A DNA stretch of 61,032 bases from Okeania sp. SIO3I5. GTDB taxonomy: Bacteria; Cyanobacteriota; Cyanobacteriia; Cyanobacteriales; Microcoleaceae. The stretch spans positions 1 through 61,032 of the forward strand of contig NZ_JAAHHT010000027.1 of assembly GCF_010672085.1 (NCBI RefSeq). Reading direction: 5' to 3'. Made by a program: the position numbers and the translations under genes. Under the pieces are notes generated by a model that was given only the letters and a program-made list of their open reading frames with translations, searched no databases and was not told where the DNA came from. This document shows positions 18,121 through 27,600 of the stretch, in pieces (positions within the stretch are counted from its first letter, which is position 1; each line of letters begins with the position of its first letter).

Positions 18121-19305
18121 TCCTTAGTAATCCTTCTATATTGATTTTTGTTAGTTAAATTATGCCATTATCTGGAACAGGAATTTATCAAATTTTTGAT
18201 AAATCAGACTTTTTCACAATTTTATAGATTTTGAAAAATTATGCTAAAGGTCTATTTTGCCATAAGTCCATCATTTCAATCCTGCCAATGTTATGCTTTA
18301 GCCACAAAGGGGGATTGGAAAACTTCATAATTTGCGGTTTCTGCTTCTCATCTACCTGCCTAATCAGTCTAACCTTTTTCTGAACTTAAGGTTATTGCAT
18401 AGTAAGTCACTAATTCAAAACCAGTCCTAGAAACAGCAAGCTTTTCGACTGTATTAACTATATTAATAGTAGCAAATCGTTGGCAGAAGCGCAATATTGC
18501 TCAGTATTCCCATACTAATTAATACTAATTAGTCTATTTAATTAATTTTGATGGGTTGAATAAATATTTTAAAGTTTAACTATCGTATTTTCTGTCTGAA
18601 AAAACAATCTACAAAAATCTTATATTGATAGTGTTCATACTCTCAACTATAATTTAAGCTATTCAAAATACAAGTTGACGTTTTTTCATTTTCTATAGAA
18701 TCTGGATAATTAGTTATCGTATCTCTGAGGATTCAGGAGTCGTAGGGGCGAGCAAGCGAATCGCCCGTACACGAGAAAGAAAGGATTTGAATAGCATGAA
18801 TTTATTAAATTCGTCTTCAAGAGAACATCTGTATTAAAAGGAAGTAATTTTGCAATTACTATATAACCGAATTTGATATTATTTGTTTAATTAATTTTTC
18901 TGGAAATAACTGATAATAGAAGCAGTTGATTTTGTCAAATTAATTCAAAATTATAACCTCTGCCTAAAGCTCAGAGGCTTGAAGTAAGGAAAATATTTTT
19001 GATTTTTTCGTTCTTTATAACCAGGCTTGAATACTTAATTAAACAATGATTTAAATTCACTTACAATCAAAATTTTTGAACGCGTGAATGCGTGAATTTT
19101 GAATTCAAAAAATGGTCATCTTAATCTAGGTAGATCAAATCTTAAAAACTAGACAATAGGGGATAATTTTGATGGTAAAGATTGAATTTTATCTGGATTA
19201 ACTTCAAAATTTATCTTATTTTTTAAAAATTGAAATTATTAATATTCAGATCGGCTTCTTAAATCAATTTGTGAGAAATGCCAGAAGTAGAGATGAATCA
19301 GATTT
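18121..19305. other. 1.2-kb AT-rich intergenic region
   Basis: No gene. A 'cgtaggggcgagcaagcgaatcgcccgtac'-type palindrome lies at about 18741-18771. The 'aaaggatttgaatagcatgaatttattaaattcgtc' stretch (from 18781) has a relative at about 57315-57350. A cctctgcc ... cagagg hairpin lies near 18957-18980. The remainder shows no structure I can support. Confidence 0.5.
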
Positions 19306-19625
19306 CGGTTGTGCATCAATAAAGTGTGGGAAACGCCCTAGTATGCCTGGCCAATATAATCTAAAAGCACTGATATATCAAGGCTGAGGGCACTTGGGGA
19401 GCGAAAAAAGTGCAAATTTTTTAGCCTTTAAGACTAAAAAGTTAGGACGGGTGGCAGACACTTCCCCAAAATATACAGGTACAATTATTCCTCCTACTTC
19501 CCAAACTTCCCACACTTCCCAAACTTCCCACACTTCCCAAACTTCCCACACTTCCCACACTTCCCACACTTCCCACACTTCCCACACTTCCCACACTTCC
19601 CAAACCTCCCAAACTTCCCAAACTT
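19306..19625. repeat. left copy of a ~300-bp inverted repeat flanking guaB3 and the VOC gene
   Basis: Outer end cggttgtgca, then aaagtgtgggaaacgcccta, ctaaaagcactgatatat, aaaaaagtgcaaa, aaaaagttaggac, acacttccc, tacaggtacaattattcct, and finally an inner nonamer array (cttcccaca)n at 19495-19625. The same blocks occur in the same order, reverse-complemented, at 22299-22583. Open frames through the array in four frames are artefacts. Confidence 0.88.
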
Positions 19626-19657
19626 CCTTGAGGCACTACCCAGATTTCTAGAAGGAA

Positions 19658-19685
19658 CCGCCCGAACTAAAAAAAGTCCGGGCGG
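19658..19685. terminator. stem-loop, possible guaB3 terminator
   Basis: An 11-bp stem with one mismatch (ccgcccgaact / agtccgggcgg) around a six-A loop, the most GC-rich hairpin in the neighbourhood. It lies 160 bp after the guaB3 stop. No clear U-run follows on the minus strand, so intrinsic termination is only possible. Confidence 0.35.
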
Positions 19686-19841
19686 AGCGTGGTGTGAGGA
19701 GTGAACGGAAACATACATCTCCGCTATCTCTATTGTGACATTTCCTTTCAGATAATTCCAGAGTAGTTGATAAATTTCAAAACTACTTCACAAATTTTGT
19801 CAAGACTATAAGATATCTTAAGTTTTCTTAACCAACTAAAT

Positions 19842-21005
19842 CTACTTACCCATGCCCAAATGTTGGGCTTTTTGATAAACTTTACCCTCTGTTAACAAGG
19901 AAGGGGCAATTACAACCTCCACCTGCTGCATTTCCTTCAAATCCTTAGCTCCCAAAGTTCCCATGCTAGTCTTGAGAGCGCCCAACAAATTATGAGTGCC
20001 ATCATCCAATAGTGCTGGGCCACGGAGAATTTGCTTTATAGTTCCAGTTGTACCTACCTTAATCCTAGTACCTCGTGGCAAAACTGGACTAGGAGTAGCC
20101 ATACCCCAATGATAGTCACGTCCAGGAGCTTCAGATGCCCTAGCTATAGGCGAACCAATCATCACACCATCAGCACCACAAGCAATACATTTACAAATAT
20201 CACCCCCAGTAACCAAACCCCCATCAGCAATAACTGGGACATAATTTCCAGTTTCTTGGTAGTAATCATTTCGAGCTGCTGCACAGTCTGCTACTGCTGT
20301 TGCTTGAGGAACTCCAACCCCTAAAACACCGCGAGATGTACAAGCTGCACCAGGGCCAATACCTACCAGCACTCCTGCTGCTCCTGCTTTCATTAAATTT
20401 AAGGCCACTTCATAAGTCACACAGTTGCCCAAAATGACAGGCATGGGCATTTCTTGACAAAGCTTAACTAAATCAAGCTTTTCCACTGATTCAGGAGACA
20501 GAAATGCAGTTGAAACAACTGTTGCTTGAACAAAAAATAAGTCTGCACCAGCTTCAGCAACTACTTTCCCATATTTCAGTGCTCCTGCGGGTGTAAAACT
20601 TACTGCTGCAATGCCACCTTGACTTTTTATTTCTTTAATCCTCTGAGAAATTAATTCTGGTTGAATGGGGGCAGCATAAAGTTCTTGCATTAAACCCACA
20701 AATTCATCTTTACCAACAGAACTAATTTTTTCTAATATTGGCATTGGGTCAGCATAGCGAGTTTGAATACCCTCTAAATTGAGAACTCCCATTGCTCCTA
20801 ACTCTGATAAGAGAACGGCCATTTTTACATCAATTACTCCATCCATTGCACTAGCAATAATTGGTATTTCTCTTTCAATGCCACCAATGCTCCATCTAGT
20901 GTCTGCTAAACTTGGATCGAGTGTTCTTTGCCCAGGAACTAGGGCAATTTCATCAATTCCGTAAGCTCTACGAGCTGTTTTTCCATGTCCAATAGATATA
21001 TCCAC
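19842..21005 (-). CDS. guaB3: GuaB3 family IMP dehydrogenase-related protein
   Basis: A 387-residue TIM-barrel protein starting MDISIGHGKTARRAYGIDEI, the typical GuaB3 N-terminus. IASAMDGV (50-57) is the IMPDH-like early loop. The catalytic loop GPGAACTSRG (217-226) has Cys222. VIADGGLVTGGDICKCI and GADGVMIGSP are phosphate-binding segments. There are no CBS domains, as expected for this group and unlike classical GuaB. It is expected to act on IMP/GMP; a Synechocystis relative has been reported to have IMP dehydrogenase activity. It is monocistronic, divergent from the VOC gene, and both lie inside a pair of inverted repeats. Confidence 0.92.
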   Translation of the reverse strand: MDISIGHGKTARRAYGIDEIALVPGQRTLDPSLADTRWSIGGIEREIPIIASAMDGVIDVKMAVLLSELGAMGVLNLEGIQTRYADPMPILEKISSVGKDEFVGLMQELYAAPIQPELISQRIKEIKSQGGIAAVSFTPAGALKYGKVVAEAGADLFFVQATVVSTAFLSPESVEKLDLVKLCQEMPMPVILGNCVTYEVALNLMKAGAAGVLVGIGPGAACTSRGVLGVGVPQATAVADCAAARNDYYQETGNYVPVIADGGLVTGGDICKCIACGADGVMIGSPIARASEAPGRDYHWGMATPSPVLPRGTRIKVGTTGTIKQILRGPALLDDGTHNLLGALKTSMGTLGAKDLKEMQQVEVVIAPSLLTEGKVYQKAQHLGMGK

Positions 21006-21884
21006 TACTTTTACCTACTCCCAAGACCATTTTAGTTAGGGTATCAAATTAAGAGGAGTATTAGTTGTTTCAGTTAAGTAGTCGTGCAAAATAAATTTCC
21101 TAGTGCCGCTACGCAGAATTCAAAATTCAAAATTCAAAATTCATGCATTATTGCTTAGTAAGGCTTTTAGGATGCATTTCAACAATTAATAACGAATAAC
21201 TAATAACTAATAATTACCTCTCCTTGAAACTGATAGGATTGACTAATCATAAAAATTTATTTAGGAATATTCTATTCAATATTTCAATTCCAATAATTAG
21301 CGCCAGAGGTACTGATAAATGATAAATGAAATGACCTTATTTATTGGCGCGAGTCAGTTGAAAACTTGATCTGTAAACCCTAATTTATTAGAATCAATTT
21401 CTGCTAATAGCTATATATTTATTTCCTGATTATTGGTAAATATTCAGCTATTAGCGGTTAGCTCTCAGCTTTTTAATAAATGAAGCAAGTATTGATTTAA
21501 CTTCTACTGAATTTTAACTTCTTGGAAATATCTCAACTGTTTTTTAATCCTTTAAAATAAATAAAACTGATGGGTAAATGCTGAATTATGACAATTATTG
21601 ATTCAATAGATATCTCCACAAACTAAGTTTTAGATTAGGATTTGTCTGGGTTTGAGATTAATTTTTGCAGAGAGAAGTATCAGATTAATTTAAGTTTATA
21701 CCTATAGCAATTATTACAAGTTAACTAATAGAAAAAAAATATTAATTCGCCATTACATTAATTCTAGTTTCTGAGTTCTGACTCCGATAATATCTAACAT
21801 TAAATCAAATAAAATAGAATTATCTTATGATATGGAGTAGTCACAATAAAATTAGAAATAGATAAATTTTCAGAATTCTTTACT
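21006..21884. other. intergenic region between guaB3 and the VOC gene
   Basis: No gene. It carries an 'attcaaaattcaaaattcaaaatt' run (21118-21141), the same 8-mer that appears in frame inside anmK. A repeat fragment at about 21277-21335 is shared with 11140-11192. The rest is AT-rich and should hold the divergent promoters. Confidence 0.5.
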
Positions 21885-22247
21885 ATGAAATTAAAAAGAT
21901 TAGGTCATGTAGCTATCTGCGTCCAAGATGTTGACAAAGCAGTAGAGTTCTATAAAAATTTGGGCATGGAAATAGTCTGGAAAGATCCTGACTGGGCATA
22001 TCTCAAAGCAGGAGATGATGGACTGGCACTTTTGAGCCCTGGATATGATCAAGCAGGGCCACATTTTGGGTTTGTGTTTAGCGATCGCTCAGAAATGGAA
22101 ATGGCCTACGAACAGCTCCAAGCCCAAAAAGTCCAAGTATCTCCAGTCCATGAACATCGAGATGGCACAGCTTCTTTCTATGGCAGAGATTTAGATGGTA
22201 ACTGGTTTGAATACCTCTATGAACCAACAACCGTGGTTGATAATTAG
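21885..22247 (+). CDS. VOC family (glyoxalase/bleomycin-resistance fold) protein
   Basis: A 120-residue protein of two beta-alpha-beta-beta-beta units: GHVAICVQDVDKAVEFYKNL (8-27) opens the first, and HFGFVFSDRSEMEMAYEQL the second, ending with FYGRDLDGNWFEYLYEP. Candidate metal ligands are His8, the second-unit His (GPHFGF) and Glu in WFEYL, which fits a metal-dependent glyoxalase-like enzyme. The exact reaction (lactoylglutathione lyase, dioxygenase or binding protein) cannot be told. ATG start without a strong Shine-Dalgarno. Its stop is about 50 bp from the right-hand inverted repeat. Confidence 0.85.
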   Translation: MKLKRLGHVAICVQDVDKAVEFYKNLGMEIVWKDPDWAYLKAGDDGLALLSPGYDQAGPHFGFVFSDRSEMEMAYEQLQAQKVQVSPVHEHRDGTASFYGRDLDGNWFEYLYEPTTVVDN

Positions 22248-22298
22248 AAGACAATTTTCTTGATGCTAGTGCTGCCCTGGTTTTGCCACGCGACATGA

Positions 22299-22583
22299 GT
22301 GGGAGGTGTGGGGAGTGTCGGAAGTGTGGGAAGTGTGGGAGGTGTGGGAAGTGTGGGAAGTGTCGGAAGTGTGGGGAGACGCTCGAAAGTAGAAGGAATA
22401 ATTGTACCTGTATCTTTCTGGGAAGTGTCTGTCTTTCGTCCTAACTTTTTGGTCTTAAAGGCGGAATTCTTTGCACTTTTTTCCCGACAAAAATCCTAAA
22501 AACTTTATATATCAGTGCTTTTAGATTAGATTTGCCAGCCCTACTAGGGCGTTTCCCACACTTTGCGCTCTGCACAACCGATG
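22299..22583. repeat. right copy of the ~300-bp inverted repeat
   Basis: Reverse-complement counterpart of 19306-19625. It has an inner nonamer array (gtgtgggag) at 22299-22377, then aggaataattgtacctgta, gtcctaactttttggtctta, ttgcacttttttc, atatatcagtgcttttagat, tagggcgtttcccaca and tgcacaaccg. By eye the two arms agree over about 200 bp at roughly 80%. Confidence 0.88.
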
Positions 22584-22870
22584 TTTTTGGGTTTTAGGGG
22601 GTAAATGCTTAAGGGCAGGCTCAATTTATTGTCATTAGAGAAAAATTGTATAATTCAGAAGTATTATAAATACTGTCAAAATTACTTCAGGGAAAATATA
22701 CGGTTGTAAATATTCTCTGACGACAAATAATTAACTCTGCCTGAAAGGGCAAAACTTCAATCTAATTTTTTCGGTCAAAGAAAACTTCAATTTATGCAGA
22801 GATTCCACTCTAGGAGATGTATTAACTATAGAGAATATTCTAAAGTCTAAAGTATCTGAACATTAATAAT

Positions 22871-24115
22871 ATGACCCAAAAATTAGTTTTAAGAAATCGC
22901 CGAAAATCCCCACTTTCACCCTGGCAACATATAGATTGGTCTCTGCTATTGGTTTATATAGGAATGACTATCTTTGGTGGAGTTATGATCCAAAGTGTGG
23001 AAAGAAACCAGGGGCTAACAGATTGGTGGCAGCATTGGCTAACAGGGGGAATAGGCTTAATTTTGGCCTTAATTATTGCTCGTTGTCGCTACGAAGTTTT
23101 GGTTAACTGGAAATGGATAATTTATATTTTGACCAATATATCTTTGATGGCAGTACAAGTCATCGGGACCTCAGCCCTCGGGGCACAAAGATGGATTAAT
23201 GTTGGTGGTTTCCATGTTCAACCGTCAGAGTTTGCCAAGGTTGGGGTAATTATTACCTTGGCAGCAATACTCTCGTCTAAGACTAGGGTAAAGTTACTAG
23301 ACTTTTTTAAAGTTCTGATCATTACAGCAGTACCTTGGTTATTAGTTTTTTTAGAACCCAACCTGGGCACTTCTTTGATATTTGCTGCAATTACTATAGG
23401 AATGCTTTACTGGGGTAATGTTAATCCTGGTTGGCTAATATTACTTGTCTCTCCGATTTTTTCAGCTATCCTCTACAACATTTATTTCCCCGCTTGGGTT
23501 GCCTGGATAACTTTGATGGCATTAATTGCTTGGCGGAGTTTGCCTTGGGGTTCGTTATGGGCTCCAATAGTTGGGGGGATTAATTTTTTATCTGGAAATA
23601 TTGGGCAAATATTATGGAATTTGTTGAAAGACTATCAAAAAGACCGATTAACAGGATTTCTTAATCCAGAACAAGACCCCTTGGGTACAGGATATCATCT
23701 GATCCAATCTCGTATTGCTATTGGTTCTGGACAACTTTTTGGTAGGGGGTTATATCAAGGTACTCAAACTCAACTTAATTTTATTCCTGAGCAGCATACA
23801 GATTTTATTTTCTCGGCTATTGGTGAAGAATTGGGTTTTATTGGTTGTATTTTTGTACTTTTGGCTTTTTGGTTTATTTGTATGCGCTTGGTGATTATTG
23901 CTCAGAGTGCTAAAGATAATTTTGGTTCTATCATGGTTATTGGAGTATTATCAATGTTGATATTCCAAGTTTTTGTGAATATTGGTATGAATATTGGTTT
24001 GGCTCCTGTGACTGGTATCCCATTACCTTTACTTAGTTATGGGCGATCGGCTTTGTTGAGTAATTTTATTGCTCTAGGATTGGTAGAGTCAGTTGCTAAT
24101 TGCAGACCTAAGTAG
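22871..24115 (+). CDS. rodA: rod shape-determining protein RodA (SEDS glycosyltransferase)
   Basis: A 414-residue polytopic protein with about ten hydrophobic segments. The N-terminus (SPWQHIDWSLLLVYIGMTIF) is cytoplasmic, leading into TM1. SEDS signatures are clear: GAQRWINVGGFHVQPSEFAK (residues ~107-126), FLEPNLGTSLIF, the long loop with QEDPLGTGYHLIQS-type sequence (EQDPLGTGYHLIQSRIAIGS), EQHTDFIFSAIGEELG, and the C-terminal GIPLPLLSYGRSALLSNF. It polymerises lipid II with a class B PBP during side-wall growth. RodA rather than FtsW is favoured by the QSRIAIGSGQLFGRG region. It is isolated here, with no mreBCD or pbp2 nearby. Start ATG at 22871. Confidence 0.93.
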   Translation: MTQKLVLRNRRKSPLSPWQHIDWSLLLVYIGMTIFGGVMIQSVERNQGLTDWWQHWLTGGIGLILALIIARCRYEVLVNWKWIIYILTNISLMAVQVIGTSALGAQRWINVGGFHVQPSEFAKVGVIITLAAILSSKTRVKLLDFFKVLIITAVPWLLVFLEPNLGTSLIFAAITIGMLYWGNVNPGWLILLVSPIFSAILYNIYFPAWVAWITLMALIAWRSLPWGSLWAPIVGGINFLSGNIGQILWNLLKDYQKDRLTGFLNPEQDPLGTGYHLIQSRIAIGSGQLFGRGLYQGTQTQLNFIPEQHTDFIFSAIGEELGFIGCIFVLLAFWFICMRLVIIAQSAKDNFGSIMVIGVLSMLIFQVFVNIGMNIGLAPVTGIPLPLLSYGRSALLSNFIALGLVESVANCRPK

Positions 24116-24681
24116 GGTTTGCTGAAAAAAGCAAAGTGTGGGAAGTGTGGGAAGTGTGGGAAGTGTGGGAAGTGTGGGAAGTGTGGGAAGTGTGGGAAGT
24201 GTGGGAAGTGTGGGAAGTGTGAGAAGTGTGGGAAGTGTGGGAAGACAGGAAAAGTAGGAGAAATAATTTTTCCTTTTACAATACCGATGCTACCGGACAT
24301 GATATGACTCCTGGATTCTGGATTCTGATTTCTTTTGACTTAACCAATCTATAACTGTTTAACCGGATTTGATATCATATCAAATCCGTTTGATTGGACA
24401 TAAAAAAAATCTCCTATCTTCATAACTACACTTATCTTTGTGATTCTCTCTCCTCCTGACTCCTGACTCCTGACTCCTAAATACTTAACCAATCTATAAC
24501 TGTTTAACCGGATTTGATATGATTTGATTTTTGAGGAGCGGAATCTTATGTGAGATTAGGGCAATACGAGAAAGAAAAGAAAAATACTCCCATATTACCC
24601 AATACCTCATCTCCCTCACTCCCCCACTCCCCTACTCCCCTACTAACAACCGTAGGAGTATTTCGCCAAGACTGAAAGCCA
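24116..24681. repeat. intergenic region with 9-bp array
   Basis: A gtgtgggaa array (24134-24246, about 12 copies) begins right after rodA. It is followed by two copies of 'accaatctataactgtttaaccggatttgatat' (about 24343-24375 and 24487-24519), a ctcctga heptamer run (24452-24479) and ccactcccctactcccct runs (24623-24642). Open frames through the array (poly-KCGKCG or poly-HFPHFP) are artefacts. Confidence 0.85.
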
Positions 24682-27600
24682 TTAATGGATACTGAGGTTC
24701 AAATCCTCTAGGGTTATAGAATCGGCATCAATGTCTTCTAAGATGGCAACTATTTCACCATCTAGCTTGAGAATCGCGCCAGATTCGCCGGTTTCTATTA
24801 CTAAGCGATCTAGGGTGACGTTATTATCCTCAACAATTAATTCTATGGAGTCGATACCTGGCGTAAAGTCGGTAATCAGGTTGGTGCTGGCGCCTGCTGT
24901 TAAGACAAAACGATCGCTACCACTTCCTCCAGTTAAGGTATTGTCGCCGATACCACCACTAAGAATGTCGTTACCTTTGTCTCCCCGGAGTACGTCGTCT
25001 CCTGCTCCACCTTCTATGAAGTCGTCTCCTTTGCCACCATGTTGAGTGTCGTTTCCTTCTCCACCTTGGATGAGGTCATTACCTCGGTTACCGTTGAGAA
25101 GATCGTTTCCTTCTCCTCCGTAGATGAGGTCGTTGTTGTTGGCATTACCAGATGAGTTATCGTTGTCGCCGTAAATAGTGTCGTTACCTTGTTGGCCAAA
25201 GAGGGTATCTGGACCAAGGTCGCCGTAGATTAGGTCGTCGCCGTTTTCGCCGTTGATGAGGTCGCCCTCTTTACCACCGTGAAGGGTATCGTTACCAAAA
25301 CCGGCGTTGATAATATCGCTGCCTCGGTTGGCGGCTATGAAGTCATGGCCATCAAAGCTGCCGATCCAGTCGTTGCGATCGCTACCTAAATGTTGGCCAC
25401 TTTCTTCTTGGCCAATTAAGAAGTTGGCGATGGTTAGGCGATCGCTTAGGTCATCTGGGCTAAGTTGGGGTATGATCGGCAACGGTGGCGCTGCAGGTAG
25501 CTGGACTGTATATATTTCTGGGCTATCGGGGAATTCTTCCTGTAGAATGCTTGGAGTTGTAAGGCCAATGGGGCCTGCTGCTGCTGGCTGTTCCACCAAC
25601 GGTTGTTCGCTGGCAACTGGAGATTCAGGTGCTGTTGGTTCCTCTGTTTGGGGAACTTCATTTACAGGTTCCTCAGATTCTGTCGGTTCTTCTGCTTCGG
25701 GAACTTCATTTACCGGAGATTCAGATTCTGTGGGTTCCTCTGTTTGGGGAACTTCATTTACCGGAGATTCAGGTTCCTCTGTTTCGGGAACTTCATTTAC
25801 CGGAGATTCAGATTCTGTTGGTGACTCTGTTTCGGGAACTTCATTCACGGGCTCCTCAGATTCTGTTGGTTCGTCTGTTTCGGGAACTTCATTTACCGGA
25901 GATTCAGGTGCTGTTGGTTCGTCTGTTTCGGGAACTTCATTTACCGGAGATTCAGGTTCTGTTGGTTCGTCTGTTTCGGGAACTTCATTTACCGGAGATT
26001 CAGGTGCTGTTGGTTCGTCTGTTTCGGGAACTTCATTTACCGGAGATTCAGGTTCCTCTGTTTGGGGAACTTCATTTACCGGAGATTCAGACTCTGTTGG
26101 TTCGTCTGTTTCGGGAACTTCATTTACCGGAGATTCAGGTTCCTCTGTTTGGGGAACTTCATTTACCGGAGATTCAGACTCTGTTGGTTCCTCTGTTTGG
26201 GGAACTTCATTTACCGGAGATTCAGGTTCCTCTGTTTGGGGAACTTCATTTACCGGAGATTCAGATTCTGTTGGTTCCTCTGTTTGGGGAACTTCATTTA
26301 CCGGAGATTCAGACTCTGTGGGTTCCTCTGTTTGGGGAACTTCATTTACCGGAGATTCAGACTCTGTGGGTTCCTCTGTTTGGGGAACTTCATTTACCGG
26401 AGATTCAGGTTCCTCTGTTTCGGGCACTTCATTCACAGGTTCCTCTGTTTCGGGCACTTCATTTACTGGAGATTCAGATTCTGGTGTTTGAGGAACTTCA
26501 TTTACTGGTGACTCAGGTGCTGTTGGTGACTCTGTTTCTTCGGGAACTTCATTTACTGGTGACTCAGGTGCTGTTGGTGACTCTGTTTCTTCGGGAACTT
26601 CATTTACTGGTGACTCAGGTGCTGTTGGTGACTCTGTTTCTTCGGGAACTTCATTTACTGGTGACTCAGGTTGTGTTGGTGTTGCTGTTGGTGTTTGGGG
26701 AACTTCATTTACTGGTGACTCAGGTTGTGTTGGTGTTTGTGTTGGTGTTTGGGGAACTTCATTTACTGGTGACTCAGGTTGTGTTGGTGTTGCTGTTGGT
26801 GTTTGGGGAACTTCATTTACTGGTGACTCTGGTTGTTTTGGTGCTGGTGTTTGGGGAACTTCATTTACTGGTGACTCAGGTTGTGTTGGTGTTGCTGTTG
26901 GTGTTTGGGGAACTTCATTTACTGGTGCCTCAGGTGCTGGTGTTTGGGGAACTTCATTTACTGGTGACTCAGATTCTGTTGGTGACTCTGTTTCTGGAAC
27001 TTCATTTACTGGCGACTCAGATTCTGTTGGTGACTCTGTTTCGGGAACTTCATTTACTGGTGACTCAGATTCTGTTGGTGACTCTGTTTCGGGAACTTCA
27101 TTTACTGGCGACTCAGATTCTGTTGGTGACTCTGTTTCTGGAACTTCATTTACTGGCGACTCAGATTCTGTTGGTGACTCTGTTTCTGGAACTTCATTTA
27201 CTGGCGACTCAGATTCTGTTGGTGACTCTGTTTCTTCTGGAACTTCATTTACTGGCGACTCAGATTCTGTTGGTGACTCTGTTTCTGGAACTTCATTTAC
27301 TGGTGACTCAGATTCTGTTGGTGACTCTGTTTCTTCTGGAACTTCATTCACTGGTGACTCAGATTCTGTTGGTGACTCTGTTTCTTCTGGAACTTCATTC
27401 ACTGGTGACTCAGATTCTGTTGGTGACTCTGTTTCTTCTGGAACTTCATTCACTGGTGACTCAGATTCTGTTGGTGACTCTGTTTCTTCTGGAACTTCAT
27501 TCACTGGTTCATCTTCGGCGGGAACTTCGGAGTTCGGTTCTTCCTCCTCCAGTTGAGTTGGTAACGTGGGTTCTGAAATAACACCAATTTCTGGCAACAC

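Noticed and set aside
24685-24720. tRNA T-loop-like sequence gaggttcaaatcctc
   Set aside because: It encodes the last residues of the RTX protein (EDLNLSIH) on the minus strand; no acceptor, D or anticodon arms are present upstream.
25307-27581. Plus-strand open frames of 394 and 650 codons (GTSFTGDSDS and LHLLVTQ repeats)
   Set aside because: They are the reverse strand of the PVNEVP coding array; the repeat length keeps several frames open, and the minus frame belongs to a 5000-codon gene.
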